Positions 18,323-27,503 of a stretch of 64,000 nucleotides of DNA are shown piece by piece. Below the pieces are notes generated by a model. The model was given only the letters and a program-made list of their open reading frames with translations. It ran no database searches and was not told the origin of the DNA. A program made the position numbers and the translations under genes. Origin of the DNA: Spirosoma oryzae. GTDB lineage: Bacteria; Bacteroidota; Bacteroidia; Cytophagales; Spirosomataceae. Each line of letters begins with the position of its first letter. Position 1 is the stretch's first letter. The stretch lies in the NCBI RefSeq assembly GCF_003002825.1, contig NZ_PVTE01000005.1, forward strand, positions 248,001 through 312,000, written 5' to 3'.

Positions 18323-18402
18323 AGTGGAATGAGTGGTGGCTCAAAAGTAGCCGCTGTCCGTCTATTTCAGGGCGTAATACAACCAGATTTCTGTAGGTGT
18401 CG

Positions 18403-19314
18403 CTACGCCTTGCCCGTCAGGACGGTTGGGGTTGGGTGCTCAAATCCTTGATGCACCGTTTTGTAAATTGTCTGGCAGATAGAGTCGAGGGGCAGGTCAT
18501 TTTCGTCGGTGCCGAACGGATTTTCCACTTCTTCGGCCAGAATTTCCAGACTCGCCAGTACGTAGAATACAAACATGGTGAACGGCACGACCAGGTAATG
18601 CAGGCTGAAGGTAAAGCCAATGGGCAGCGTCAGGCAGTAGCTGACGATGAATTTTTTGATGAACGAACTGTACGAGTACGGAATCGGTGTTTTCTTGATG
18701 CGCTCGCAGGCCCCGCAGATGTCCATGAACGATTGCAGTTCGGAGTTCAGCACCAGCAGATGCTCCGGCCGTAGTACACCCCGCTGTTCCAGCGCAAACG
18801 CCTGCCCGAACATAGCCGACGCCAGCTGATTTGGCAGGTGTTCGTCGGCGCGCAGGTCATTGAAACGCAACAGGGGTGTGTCGACAAAATCACCTGGTCG
18901 TATATGATCGCGCAGGTGGTTTCGCAACACAAGGGCAAAGTTAGGAATGGCTGCCTGATAAAACTGCCGGACCTGTACTTCCGAAAGGGGTAGCATCTGA
19001 TGCAGTTTCAGCCCCAGATTCCGGCTGTTGTTGACAAGTGAACCCCACAGTCGTCGTCCTTCCCACCACCGGTCGTAGGCCGTGTTGGTACGAAATACCA
19101 GCAGCATCGAAATGACGAAGCCGAGCAGCGTGTGTAACAAAGTGACGTTGCGCAGCACCGACTCGTCGCTCAGGTGCAGTACGTGTTTTTCGAGCAACAC
19201 AATCCCGAGTGCATACGCGCCGAACGTCAGAATGTAAGGGGCCAGTTTGCGGGCGGTGTCGCTACGTTTGAGGGTGAACAGGTTAAACCACTGCTTGGGC
19301 TCGTAGGGAATCAT
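18403..19314 (-). CDS. Bestrophin-family anion channel
   Basis: A 303-aa membrane protein of the bacterial bestrophin (UPF0187/YneE) family, pentameric channels of the inner membrane. Residues 25-75 hold two membrane segments, followed by RTNTAYDRWWEGRRLWGSLVNNSRNL, the family's most conserved stretch. FTFSLHYLVVPFTMFVFYVLASLEILAEEVENPFGTDENDLPLD closes the membrane part with the acidic cluster also seen in bestrophins. The ion carried is not predictable; bacterial members include cation-selective ones. It is divergent from the T9SS plug gene, with 123 bp between the start codons. Confidence 0.9.
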   Translation of the reverse strand: MIPYEPKQWFNLFTLKRSDTARKLAPYILTFGAYALGIVLLEKHVLHLSDESVLRNVTLLHTLLGFVISMLLVFRTNTAYDRWWEGRRLWGSLVNNSRNLGLKLHQMLPLSEVQVRQFYQAAIPNFALVLRNHLRDHIRPGDFVDTPLLRFNDLRADEHLPNQLASAMFGQAFALEQRGVLRPEHLLVLNSELQSFMDICGACERIKKTPIPYSYSSFIKKFIVSYCLTLPIGFTFSLHYLVVPFTMFVFYVLASLEILAEEVENPFGTDENDLPLDSICQTIYKTVHQGFEHPTPTVLTGKA

Positions 19315-19437
19315 AAGGCTGTAAAGGCGAAATGGCCGGAACGTCGACCTGGTTTATCAACCCGTCAGCTGCTCCGAAAGTTGACAGACACAGCAATGCG
19401 GATTTTATTCGTAACGTTAGGTTCTCAAACGCTACTT

Positions 19438-20739
19438 ATGCGATTTCTCTATCTTCTGTTTATTGGTTTGTTTGTTTTCGGTACGTCTACGGCCATCCGT
19501 GCCCAGACACCCGCGCTCCCGACGATCGATCACATTTACGATCCCAACGTGCAGACGGCACTGCTGTTTCCGTTGGTCAGTGCAAATCCGTCTGATCCGG
19601 CCCTTACTCTCAACCCGCCCATTATTTCGCTGGACGAGCCGACGGTGCTGCAACTTGAATTCGACGACCTGACGGCAGATTACCGTTCATTTCGCGCCCG
19701 GCTTATCCACTGCAATGCCGACTGGCAGCGATCGGTGCTGAACGACATCGAGTTTACGTACGAATACAACGACATGCCGATTACGGATTACCAGGTGTCG
19801 ATCAATACCAAGGTTCAGTATTACCACTACCGCTTTCAGGTACCCCGCGTGAAGCTGCCGGGTAATTATCTGCTGGTGGTCTACGACGAACGTAACCGAA
19901 CCAACATCATCCTGACGCGCCGATTTTCGACCTACCAGAATCGTATCGGCGTTAGTGCGGCCGGCCGCTTTTCCGTCGATCCGGCGCGACAGTTCAGCGA
20001 TCAGCAGATCGATCTGGCCATCAGCTACAAAGGCTATCAGGTGATCTCGCCACAGGATGATTTCAAGGTCGTGATCCGGCAGAACTACCGCGACGATCGG
20101 GAAATTCGGGGCCTGAAACCCACTAACGTGCAGGCGTTCGACCAGACGCTGCAATACAATGTTGCGGACCTGAGCAATACCATGCCGGGGGGTAACGAAT
20201 ACCGCTTCTTCGATACGCGTACCATCCTGTCCCGCGCCAACTACATCGACCGTATCGAGCGCCCGGCCGACCGCAACATCGCTTATGTACAGGTCGATCA
20301 GCCACGGAGTCAGGGGCCATACATTCAAAGTGACGACTTCAACGGCCTGTTCGTGATCGACCATCGCGAAACGGGCAATGGCGACGTCAACGCCGATTAT
20401 ATCGAAACGGTGTTTACGCTCCGCGCTCCGCAACTGTCGGGCGATGTGTATGTCAACGGGGCCTTCAATTTCTGGCAGCGTAACGACCGCAATCGTATGA
20501 CGTTCGATCCCGCTACGGGTACGTACCGGGCGGCTATCCTGCTCAAGCAGGGAGTGTACAACTACGATTATGCACTACTCGCGAATCAGACGCCCCCGAC
20601 GGTCAACGAAACGCTGATCGAAGGTGATTTCTCCGGTACCGAAAACGACTACGAAGTTTTTGTCTATCACCGCCCCCCGGCTGCCCGAGCCGATCAGTTA
20701 GTGGCGTATCAGCGGCTGGGCGTCAATAAACGCAAGTGA
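19438..20739 (+). CDS. Type IX secretion system plug protein (DUF5103)
   Basis: A secreted beta-rich protein of about 433 aa matching the DUF5103 family. That family is known as the plug that closes the T9SS translocon pore when the PorV shuttle is absent. The start at 19438 (MRFLYLLFIGLFVFG) gives a normal signal peptide ending IRAQ; ATG 19396 is an alternative that adds 14 residues. Recognisable parts include the early HIYDPNVQTALLFP, then DDLTADYRSFRARLIHCNADW, and near the C-terminus GDVYVNGAFNFWQRNDRNRM, an Ig-like strand pattern. Its presence implies a working T9SS in this organism, consistent with the type-B sorted protein at 48122-49651. Confidence 0.88.
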   Translation: MRFLYLLFIGLFVFGTSTAIRAQTPALPTIDHIYDPNVQTALLFPLVSANPSDPALTLNPPIISLDEPTVLQLEFDDLTADYRSFRARLIHCNADWQRSVLNDIEFTYEYNDMPITDYQVSINTKVQYYHYRFQVPRVKLPGNYLLVVYDERNRTNIILTRRFSTYQNRIGVSAAGRFSVDPARQFSDQQIDLAISYKGYQVISPQDDFKVVIRQNYRDDREIRGLKPTNVQAFDQTLQYNVADLSNTMPGGNEYRFFDTRTILSRANYIDRIERPADRNIAYVQVDQPRSQGPYIQSDDFNGLFVIDHRETGNGDVNADYIETVFTLRAPQLSGDVYVNGAFNFWQRNDRNRMTFDPATGTYRAAILLKQGVYNYDYALLANQTPPTVNETLIEGDFSGTENDYEVFVYHRPPAARADQLVAYQRLGVNKRK

Positions 20740-20890
20740 TTGTCAGGAGAATCGGGAAACCTATCCACTTGCGTACAACTACACGCAGGTAGTTACTGCT
20801 TCCAAGTCGCGGAGAATGTGAAGCGTCCGAAAATCCGTACGCCGTTCATTCGTCGTCGCCAGGAAACCGTTTGTGTAGTGCCAGGCTGCA

Positions 20891-20935
20891 TTGGTCGAAA
20901 TAAGTTTTGACTACCATGTGTTATCGCATAATTTG
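20891..20935 (+). promoter_or_regulatory. TTGGTCGAA site next to a Bacteroidota promoter
   Basis: TTGGTCGAA (20891-20899) lies 6 nt upstream of TTTG (20906-20909), which is followed after 19 nt by TAATTTG (20929-20935), a close fit to TTTG-N19-TAnnTTTG. The same TTRGTCGAAATAARTTT stretch recurs at 21551 upstream of the ABC operon. A site just upstream of the -33 box suggests an activator. Confidence 0.5.
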
Positions 20936-20968
20936 GGAAGCTATTCAATCTCCCTACACGATAACACC

Positions 20969-21187
20969 ATGAAAATTAAACTTGGGAACGCAGTGCTGAA
21001 TCAGCGGGCTCTGGTTAAGCTGTTTCTCATCTTTTTCCTGACTGGCATACCGATCGGGGTAGCAGTCGCAACGCTGAAAGCGGGTAAGTCTGTAAAGTTG
21101 CTTTCCTTCCTACCGATTTACGTCATCGTTCTTCCGATATTGATACGCGGCATCCGAAAAGAAATCGCAAACGAACGTCCGTTGTAG
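20969..21187 (+). CDS. Small membrane protein, 72 aa
   Basis: A hypothetical protein starting at ATG 20969 (MKIKLGNAVLNQRALVK) with two predicted membrane segments (about residues 19-36 and 45-60) and a basic C-terminus (IRGIRKEIANERPL). The longer frame from 20891 would overlap the promoter. Its layout resembles the 71-aa protein at 21296: both begin M-x-I-x-x-G, have an Arg near residue 17 and two short hydrophobic segments with a Pro in between. They may be distant paralogues. The stop codon TAG lies inside the terminal GTAG of a dispersed repeat. Function is unknown; a link to the downstream ABC transporter is inferred from position and shared control sites. Confidence 0.55.
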   Translation: MKIKLGNAVLNQRALVKLFLIFFLTGIPIGVAVATLKAGKSVKLLSFLPIYVIVLPILIRGIRKEIANERPL

Positions 21188-21278
21188 AGACGCGACCCTT
21201 CGCGTCTCAGCGCGCGTCAGCAATTGTATCGTCAGTATAAACCATCCGGCGGTGAGACGCGAAGGATTGCGTCTCTAT
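21184..21278. repeat. GTAGAGACGCG-type palindromic element, copy 1
   Basis: GTAGAGACGCGACCCTTCG at the left end pairs with GAGACGCGAAGGATTGCGTC at the right. The middle carries the GCGTCAG and CCATCCGGCGG segments shared with copies at 27504-27617 and 44920-45055. Its first four bases contain the stop codon of the preceding gene. Confidence 0.85.
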
Positions 21279-21295
21279 CAAAAACTCCCTTAATC

Positions 21296-21511
21296 ATGAA
21301 CATCAGAATCGGCTCAGTCATCATCAGTAAGGTTGTCTGGATACGGGTTGGCTTAGCCATCCTGTTGGTAATTCTGCCCACTGCCCTCGGTCTACCATTC
21401 CTGTATTTTCCGGCTGTCAGCTTTCCTGCCATTCTGCTGGCCAGCCGTGCCACGAAGCAGTTTCGCATCGACAATGGGTACGAAAATAGCGATGACATGC
21501 CAACGCATTAG
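21296..21511 (+). CDS. Small membrane protein, 71 aa
   Basis: A hypothetical protein starting at ATG 21296 (MNIRIGSVIISKVVWIRVG), with two hydrophobic segments (about residues 17-34 and 37-50) and a polar tail ending DDMPTH. The upstream in-frame start at 21224 lies in a dispersed repeat and is not credible. It follows another small membrane protein of like design and precedes an ABC transporter operon. I do not recognise a family. The control repeats at 21508-21559 begin within its last codons. Confidence 0.55.
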   Translation: MNIRIGSVIISKVVWIRVGLAILLVILPTALGLPFLYFPAVSFPAILLASRATKQFRIDNGYENSDDMPTH

Positions 21512-21559
21512 TCGAAGTCAATGCCCATATTGGTCGAAAAAATCCGGGCATTAGTCGAA
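21508..21559 (+). promoter_or_regulatory. Three phased TTRGTCGAA direct repeats
   Basis: TTAGTCGAA (21508-21516), TTGGTCGAA (21530-21538) and TTAGTCGAA (21551-21559) lie 22 and 21 bp apart, which is two helical turns. A 9-bp direct repeat at 21-22 bp is the layout bound by LytTR-type response regulators. They lie about 100 bp upstream of the ABC ATPase gene. The regulator class is inferred from spacing only. Confidence 0.6.
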
Positions 21560-21660
21560 ATAAATTTCTGCTGCGAGCCGGTATCCGTTGTTTCGTATCA
21601 GCTTTTCGCTGCTGTCCATCCACTATAACTTGTTTTTCACGAACCTTCCCCTTTTTCACT

Positions 21661-22590
21661 ATGAACCTACTGATCGACGGTCTGACCAAAACCTACGACA
21701 ACGGTGTCAAGGCGCTCAACGGAATCTCGTTGACCATTGAACCGGGTCTGTTTGGCCTGCTGGGCCCCAATGGAGCCGGTAAGTCATCGCTGATGCGTAC
21801 CATTTCCACGCTACAGTTACCCGATCAGGGGCGAATCGTGTTGCAGGATGTCGAGGGCCAGGATATCGACGTCCTGGCCCAACCCGATGAACTCCGTAAA
21901 GTGCTGGGTTACCTGCCGCAGGATTTCGGCGTTTACCCGCGTATCGACGCTGTTACGCTGCTCGACCACCTGGCCGTGCTGAAGGGTATTCACAACCGTA
22001 AAGAGCGGAAAGAAACGGTTGAAACGCTGCTCCAGCGGGTCAATTTGTGGGAGGCTCGCAAGAAAAACCTGAGCGGTTATTCGGGTGGGATGCGGCAGCG
22101 GTTTGGCATTGCACAGGCGCTGCTGGGAAACCCTAAACTGATTATCGTCGATGAACCAACGGCCGGTCTCGACCCCGCCGAGCGCAACCGGTTTCTGAAC
22201 CTGCTGGCCGGACTAGGGCAGGAAGCCATCGTTATTCTCTCGACGCACATCGTGGAAGACGTACAGGAACTGTGTGCGCAGATGGCGATCATCAATAAAG
22301 GTAACGTACTGCTGTCGGGACACCCGCTCGATGCAGTGCAAATGGTACAGGGTGTAATCTGGAAAAAGAGCGTAGCCCCCGGCGACCTCGATCTGATGCA
22401 TCGCATGTACGCCGTTATCAACGATCGTATGGTAGCGGGTCAGCCGATGGTGTACGTGTACGCCACGTCGCAGCCGGGCCCCGGTTTCGTCCGGGTCGAG
22501 GCCGGTCTGGAAGAAGTGTACTTTACCGAAATTACCGATGCCGAAAACCGGTATCACGCCCAGCGAACCGTTCCTATCCCCGCCCACTAA
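21661..22590 (+). CDS. ABC transporter ATP-binding protein
   Basis: A 309-aa ATPase of the ABC-2/drug and peptide export type. Walker A is GPNGAGKSS (about 38-46), the Q-loop is LPQDFGVYP, the signature is YSGGMRQRFG and Walker B is IIVDEPTAGLDPAERNR, followed by the H-loop in LSTHIVED. Residues beyond about 225 form the extra C-terminal domain common in this class. It is followed after 12 bp by the permease/aminopeptidase fusion, with which it must work. Three phased direct repeats precede it. The substrate is unknown. Confidence 0.93.
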   Translation: MNLLIDGLTKTYDNGVKALNGISLTIEPGLFGLLGPNGAGKSSLMRTISTLQLPDQGRIVLQDVEGQDIDVLAQPDELRKVLGYLPQDFGVYPRIDAVTLLDHLAVLKGIHNRKERKETVETLLQRVNLWEARKKNLSGYSGGMRQRFGIAQALLGNPKLIIVDEPTAGLDPAERNRFLNLLAGLGQEAIVILSTHIVEDVQELCAQMAIINKGNVLLSGHPLDAVQMVQGVIWKKSVAPGDLDLMHRMYAVINDRMVAGQPMVYVYATSQPGPGFVRVEAGLEEVYFTEITDAENRYHAQRTVPIPAH

Positions 22591-22602
22591 GCTCCCTACA
22601 CC

Positions 22603-25600
22603 ATGAATTGGTTATCGATTTTTCGCTTCGAGTTTCGCTACCGGCGGAACCGACCGGCTACCTATTTGTATTTTGCGATCCTGCTGATCATCAGCTTCTG
22701 CGCTGTTACGACTGATCTGATTGACAGCTTGTCCGGCGGGGCTGTCAAAGAAAACGGAACGCGCCCCGTTGCTACGCTTAGCCTGATTCTGTACCTGACA
22801 ATCGGGGTATTAATAACGTCGGCGATCATGGGCGTGGCTGTCGTCCGCGACTTCGAACACCGCACCGACGCGTTGTTTTTTACGAAACCCATCCGGCGCT
22901 GGGAGTACCTGACGGGTCGGTATCTGGGTGCGATGACGATTCTGATTCTGACGCTAACGGCCATTCCGATGGGGATGATGATCGGCGAATGGATGCCCTG
23001 GCGCGATGCCGACCGGCTGCTACCGTTTCGGGCTGCTACCTACTGGCAACCGTACCTGACGCTGATCATACCGAACGCAATTATCGTGGGGAGTATTTTC
23101 TTCGCGGTAGGTGCGCTAAGCCGGAAGATGCTGGTGGTCTTTACGCAGGGAATGGTTTTTCTGATGCTGTACCTGGTGTCGGGAACGCTGATGGCGCAGA
23201 TCGACCGGCGGGAAACGGCTGCCCTCTTCGACATCTTTGGTCTGCGGGCGTTGTCGTACACGACGCAATACTGGTCAATCGCACAACAGAACAATCAACT
23301 GATCACGCTGACCGACACGTTACTCTACAACCGGCTGATCTGGCTAGGTGTCGCGCTGCTGGTAATGGGCGTTACCTATTCCTTCTTTTCCTACGAACAT
23401 TCAGCCGGACCGGCTGGCAAACGGCGTAAAGCAGCTGAACAGACGGCGCTCGGCGCGGCTGCACTCCGTCGGCCGTTACCGCGCGTCAGCCGTCAGTTCG
23501 GTACGCTGTCATGGCTGGCGAGTCTCCGGCATCAGACCCAGTTCTACGCGAAAGTTGTGCTCAACGACCTGCCGTTTCTGGCGCTGAGTATTGGCGGACT
23601 TGGCATGTTCCTGTTTCTGGCCCTCGACGACGCAGGGGCGTGGTACGGATCGCGGACGCTGCCCACGACGTACGTGATGCTGGGCAAGATGAACATCTTC
23701 ACCGGGCTGTTTCTGTTCATTCTGATGGTGCTCTACGTCGGCGATCTGATCTGGAAAGAGCGCGACGTGCGGATCAGCCAGATCAGCGACGCCTTACCCG
23801 TACCCAATTGGGTATCGCTGCTAAGTAAGTACCTGGGGCTGGCGCTGGCCTTTTTCCTGACGCTGACCGTTGCCATTGGCCTGGGTGTATTGATGCAGGT
23901 CATCAAAGGGGGGGCATCGCTGATCGAATGGTCAGTATACGCCACCGAACTCTATGTGGGGGCCTTGCTCAACCTGCTGATTTTTATGTTGCTCGGCTTC
24001 TTCGTACACGTACTGGTCAACAATAAATTTGCCGGGCACGCCATCGTTATTCTGTTTTTCGTCGTGCTGGGCCTTATGGCCTATCTGGGTGTCGAACACC
24101 GGCTGCTGTTATTTGACGATGCCAGTCTGGGGCAGTATTCCGACATGAACGGCTTTGGCCATAACGTCACGCCCTTCTCCTGGTCGACCGTCTACTGGGC
24201 TGCGTTTGGCGTGTTGCTCTTCGCCGGGGCGGTGGTGCTGTCGGTTCGTGGTTCGGAGGAACTGTTGAAACTGCGGCTGCGCATCGGTCGGCATCAATTA
24301 ACCCGCCCCCTGCTAACGGTCGTGCTGGCCATGCTGATCGTCTTCTTGTCGAGTGGCTCGTACATTTACTATAACACCAATGTGCTGCACGACTACCAGA
24401 ACAGCAAGAAAAACGAGGCCGAGCAGGCGCGTTATGAGACGACGCTGAAGAAGTTTGCTACGCTGCCACAGCCCCGTATCACCGACATCAACGTCAACGT
24501 AGAACTGTATCCCGATGTGCGCGACTTCTCGGCGAAAGGCTATTACTGGTTGAAAAACAAGACAACGCAGCCGATCCGTCAGATTCACCTGCAAACCTAC
24601 CCCGCCGACGAAATGCAGGTAAAGCAACTGAGTCTGTCGCGGCCGGGCCGTTTCGATGATCGCTACGTACACGACTTCGACTACCACATCTATCAGCTCG
24701 ACCAGCCGCTGCAACCCGGCGACAGCCTGCAACTGAATTTCGATCTGCTTTACCACACCAGCGGATTCAAAAACGGCCGGGAGAACGTCGATATCGTGCA
24801 GAACGGGACGTTTTTTACGAACCAGTATTTTCCTAACATCGGGTACGACGAAGGGTACGAACTGGGTGCTGATGATAAGCGAAAAGACAATGGCTTAAAA
24901 CCCAAGGAGCGGATGCGCGCGCAGAACGACCCCGTTGGTCTGCGGCAAAGTGTCATGGGCGATGATGCCGACGAGGTTCGCTTTGCTATGACAATCGGTA
25001 CCACGCCCGATCAGGTGGCGATCGCACCGGGCTATCTGAAAAAGGAGTGGCTGGGTAAAGGGACGGATGGTAAACCACGCCGGTTCTTCAGCTACCAGAT
25101 GGACGCGCCAATGGCCAATTTCTATTCGGTCGTGTCGGCAAAGTACGTCGTGAAGAAAGAGAACTACAAAGGTGTCAATCTGGAGATTTACTACCATCCC
25201 GGTCACACCCGCAACCTCGACCGGATGATGAAGGCGATGCGGACGTCGCTGGACTACTACCAGCAGAATTACGGTCCGTATCAGCACCGGCAGCTACGCA
25301 TCATGGAGTTTCCGCGCTATCGGGGCTACGCCCAGTCATTTGCCAACACGATTCCGTTTGGGGAAGACATGGGCTTCGTAGCCAACATCGACGACGCCAA
25401 AGACATTGACATGCCGTTCTTCGTAACGGCCCACGAAACGGCGCACCAGTGGTGGGGGCATCAGGTAACGGAAGCCGACGTGAAAGGTGGGGCCATGCTG
25501 TCGGAATCGCTGGCTGAATACAGCGCGCTGATGGTGATGAAACAACAGTATCCAAAAGAGCGGATGCAGGAGTTTCTGGGCTACGAACTGGACTACTACC

Positions 25601-26220
25601 TCAGCGGTCGGCGTGGCGAAAGCAAGAAGGAACAGCCGCTCAGCCAGACCGAGCATCAGTCGTACATCCACTACAACAAGGGCGCGCACGTGCTCTATGC
25701 CTTGCAGGACCAGATCGGAGAGGCTAAACTGAATCAGGCGCTGCGGACCTACCGCGACAAGTGGAATGTCTCGCGGGTGGCTCAGACGGGCATCTATCCG
25801 ACGGCTGCCGACCTGACCGCCGAAATTCGCGCTGTCACGCCCGATAGCCTGCGTGGTCTGATCGACGACTGGGTCAACGCCATTACGCTCTACGAACTCA
25901 AAACGGATCGTATTACCGTCAAGCCGGTCGGCAAACAGTACGACGTGACCATGACGATCTCGGCGGAAAAGGTGCGGGCCGATAGCCTGGGGAACGAATC
26001 AGCTCGTCCGCTCAACGAGTGGATGTGGGTGGGGGTCTACGCGCCGAAGGCGAAGGGAAGCCCGACCGAAAAGCTGCTTTACTACCAGCGACACCGCATC
26101 ACCAAGCCAAAGCAGCAACTTACGGTACGCGTCGATCAAAAACCTGATCGCGCCGGTATCGACCCGCTGAACCTGCTCATCGACCGTCACCCCCGCGATA
26201 ACGTCAAGACGATCGAGTAA
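22603..26220 (+). CDS. ABC-2 permease fused to M1 aminopeptidase
   Basis: A 1205-aa fusion. Residues 1 to about 595 hold about twelve hydrophobic segments in two ABC-2-like sets (segment 1 near 20-38; a second set near 320-560), the last near 568-588. Residues from about 620 are periplasmic, with the M1 N-terminal beta domain (ARITDINVNVELYPD-like start) and the metallopeptidase domain. The zinc site reads HETAHQWWGH with H944, E945 and H948, and the third ligand is E968 in SESLAEY. Spacing to the third ligand is one residue longer than in typical M1 enzymes. The GAMEN exopeptidase motif is not visible; SFANTIPFGEDMGF takes its place. The fusion is known from Bacteroidota genomes but its substrate is not. 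A strong terminator follows. Confidence 0.9.
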   Translation: MNWLSIFRFEFRYRRNRPATYLYFAILLIISFCAVTTDLIDSLSGGAVKENGTRPVATLSLILYLTIGVLITSAIMGVAVVRDFEHRTDALFFTKPIRRWEYLTGRYLGAMTILILTLTAIPMGMMIGEWMPWRDADRLLPFRAATYWQPYLTLIIPNAIIVGSIFFAVGALSRKMLVVFTQGMVFLMLYLVSGTLMAQIDRRETAALFDIFGLRALSYTTQYWSIAQQNNQLITLTDTLLYNRLIWLGVALLVMGVTYSFFSYEHSAGPAGKRRKAAEQTALGAAALRRPLPRVSRQFGTLSWLASLRHQTQFYAKVVLNDLPFLALSIGGLGMFLFLALDDAGAWYGSRTLPTTYVMLGKMNIFTGLFLFILMVLYVGDLIWKERDVRISQISDALPVPNWVSLLSKYLGLALAFFLTLTVAIGLGVLMQVIKGGASLIEWSVYATELYVGALLNLLIFMLLGFFVHVLVNNKFAGHAIVILFFVVLGLMAYLGVEHRLLLFDDASLGQYSDMNGFGHNVTPFSWSTVYWAAFGVLLFAGAVVLSVRGSEELLKLRLRIGRHQLTRPLLTVVLAMLIVFLSSGSYIYYNTNVLHDYQNSKKNEAEQARYETTLKKFATLPQPRITDINVNVELYPDVRDFSAKGYYWLKNKTTQPIRQIHLQTYPADEMQVKQLSLSRPGRFDDRYVHDFDYHIYQLDQPLQPGDSLQLNFDLLYHTSGFKNGRENVDIVQNGTFFTNQYFPNIGYDEGYELGADDKRKDNGLKPKERMRAQNDPVGLRQSVMGDDADEVRFAMTIGTTPDQVAIAPGYLKKEWLGKGTDGKPRRFFSYQMDAPMANFYSVVSAKYVVKKENYKGVNLEIYYHPGHTRNLDRMMKAMRTSLDYYQQNYGPYQHRQLRIMEFPRYRGYAQSFANTIPFGEDMGFVANIDDAKDIDMPFFVTAHETAHQWWGHQVTEADVKGGAMLSESLAEYSALMVMKQQYPKERMQEFLGYELDYYLSGRRGESKKEQPLSQTEHQSYIHYNKGAHVLYALQDQIGEAKLNQALRTYRDKWNVSRVAQTGIYPTAADLTAEIRAVTPDSLRGLIDDWVNAITLYELKTDRITVKPVGKQYDVTMTISAEKVRADSLGNESARPLNEWMWVGVYAPKAKGSPTEKLLYYQRHRITKPKQQLTVRVDQKPDRAGIDPLNLLIDRHPRDNVKTIE

Positions 26221-26225
26221 GAACG

Positions 26226-26265
26226 AAAAACGGTCCCGTCTGGCAATCAGACGGGACCGTTTTTT
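26226..26265 (+). terminator. Rho-independent terminator of the ABC/M1 operon
   Basis: CGGTCCCGTCTG (26231-26242) and CAGACGGGACCG (26248-26259) form a perfect 12-bp stem with loop GCAAT, with A run before and T run after. It lies 6 nt past the stop codon. Confidence 0.9.
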
Positions 26266-26281
26266 CGTGTAGCCTAAGTTC

Positions 26282-26383
26282 GTAGCCTGGACGTCCACGT
26301 CCGGGTAGCCGTTAGGCTAACTACTTCAGGCGGATGCTTTTCCAGCCGCGATAGCGGCTACCAGACCTGGAGGTCTGGGCTAC
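26282..26383. repeat. GTAGCC-type palindromic element
   Basis: Starts GTAGCCTGGACGTCCACG, ends GACCTGGAGGTCTGGGCTAC, with inner arms CAGGCGGATGC and AGCCGCGATAGCGG. This copy lacks the GC-rich module seen in the copies at 42057 and 51564, and so serves as the reference for their insertions. It ends 6 bp short of the YchF stop codon. Confidence 0.8.
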
Positions 26384-26388
26384 ACAAC

Positions 26389-27489
26389 TTACGCGCTGTG
26401 CAGGAACTCCATGATGTCGCCGTCCTGAACGACGTATTCTTTTCCTTCGACAGACAGCTTACCGGCTTCGCGAACACCCGCTTCGGTTTTGAACTGTTCG
26501 AAGTCGGGGAGCTTCATTACCTGTGCCCGGATGAACTTCTTCTCGAAATCGGAGTGAATAACGCCAGCGGCCTGTGGCGCTTTCCAGCCCCGGTGAATCG
26601 TCCAGGCACGGACTTCTTTGACACCCGCCGTGAAATAGGTAATCAGGCCCAGCAGCTTGTACGACGCCTTGATCAGCTTACTCAGCCCCGATTCGGTCAG
26701 ACTGTATTCGCCGAGGAACAGTTCGCGTTCTTCAGGATCTTCCATCTCCGCAATCTGCGACTCGATACCCGCGCTGATGACGATGACTTCGGCACCTTCG
26801 TCTTTCACTGCTTCCCGCAGCGCATCCGAATACGCGTTGCCGTTGGGCAGTGACCCTTCGTCGACGTTCGCTACGTAAATGACCGGTTTGATGGTCAGCA
26901 GCGCAACATCCCCGATAGCTGCTTCACGCTCGTCGGGCGTCAGGTTGACGGTACGTGCGCTTTTGCCGGCTTCGAGGGCCGTTTTGTACTGTTTCAGAAT
27001 TTCCAGTTCGGCTTTTGCCTTGGCATCACCGACTTGAGCCGCCTTGCCAATCCGCTGGATCTTCTTGTCGACCGACTCCAGATCTTTCAGCTGTAGTTCG
27101 GCGTCGATGATTTCCTTGTCCGATACCGGATTGACTTTCCCTTCGACGTGTACGATGTTGTCGTCTTCGAAGCAGCGGATAACGTGCACGATGGCGTCTA
27201 CTTCGCGGATGTTGGCCAGGAATTTATTACCCAGGCCAGCTCCCTGACTAGCGCCTTTTACCAGTCCGGCAATGTCGACGAACTCAATGATCGTCGGCAC
27301 CACTTTCTGGGGTTTTACCAGCCCTTCCAGCGTATCGAGCCGTTCGTCGGGTACCGTTACGACGCCCACGTTTGGTTCTATCGTACAGAACGGGTAGTTG
27401 GCTGCTTCGGCCTTCCCGCTCGAAATTGCATTAAACAGCGTCGATTTGCCGACGTTCGGCAAACCCACGATTCCACATTGTAGGCCCAT
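26389..27489 (-). CDS. ychF: Redox-regulated ATPase YchF (Obg-like)
   Basis: A 366-aa P-loop ATPase of the YchF/Ola1 family, involved in translation and stress response and found in nearly all bacteria. The G domain begins directly [19 protein letters not shown] (P-loop at about 8-16), with [18 protein letters not shown] as the switch II region and VIYVANVDE in place of NKxD, which accounts for ATP preference in this family. A coiled-coil insertion lies near 130-180 and a TGS domain closes the protein ([23 protein letters not shown]). I placed the start at ATG 27489. The frame continues upstream to 27660 only through a dispersed repeat. Confidence 0.95.
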   Translation of the reverse strand: MGLQCGIVGLPNVGKSTLFNAISSGKAEAANYPFCTIEPNVGVVTVPDERLDTLEGLVKPQKVVPTIIEFVDIAGLVKGASQGAGLGNKFLANIREVDAIVHVIRCFEDDNIVHVEGKVNPVSDKEIIDAELQLKDLESVDKKIQRIGKAAQVGDAKAKAELEILKQYKTALEAGKSARTVNLTPDEREAAIGDVALLTIKPVIYVANVDEGSLPNGNAYSDALREAVKDEGAEVIVISAGIESQIAEMEDPEERELFLGEYSLTESGLSKLIKASYKLLGLITYFTAGVKEVRAWTIHRGWKAPQAAGVIHSDFEKKFIRAQVMKLPDFEQFKTEAGVREAGKLSVEGKEYVVQDGDIMEFLHSA

Positions 27490-27503
27490 GTTTGGTTGAA
27501 TTT

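Noticed and set aside
20778-20795. AACTAC/GTAGTT hairpin as terminator of the T9SS plug gene
   Set aside because: The stem is only 6 bp and has no T tract.
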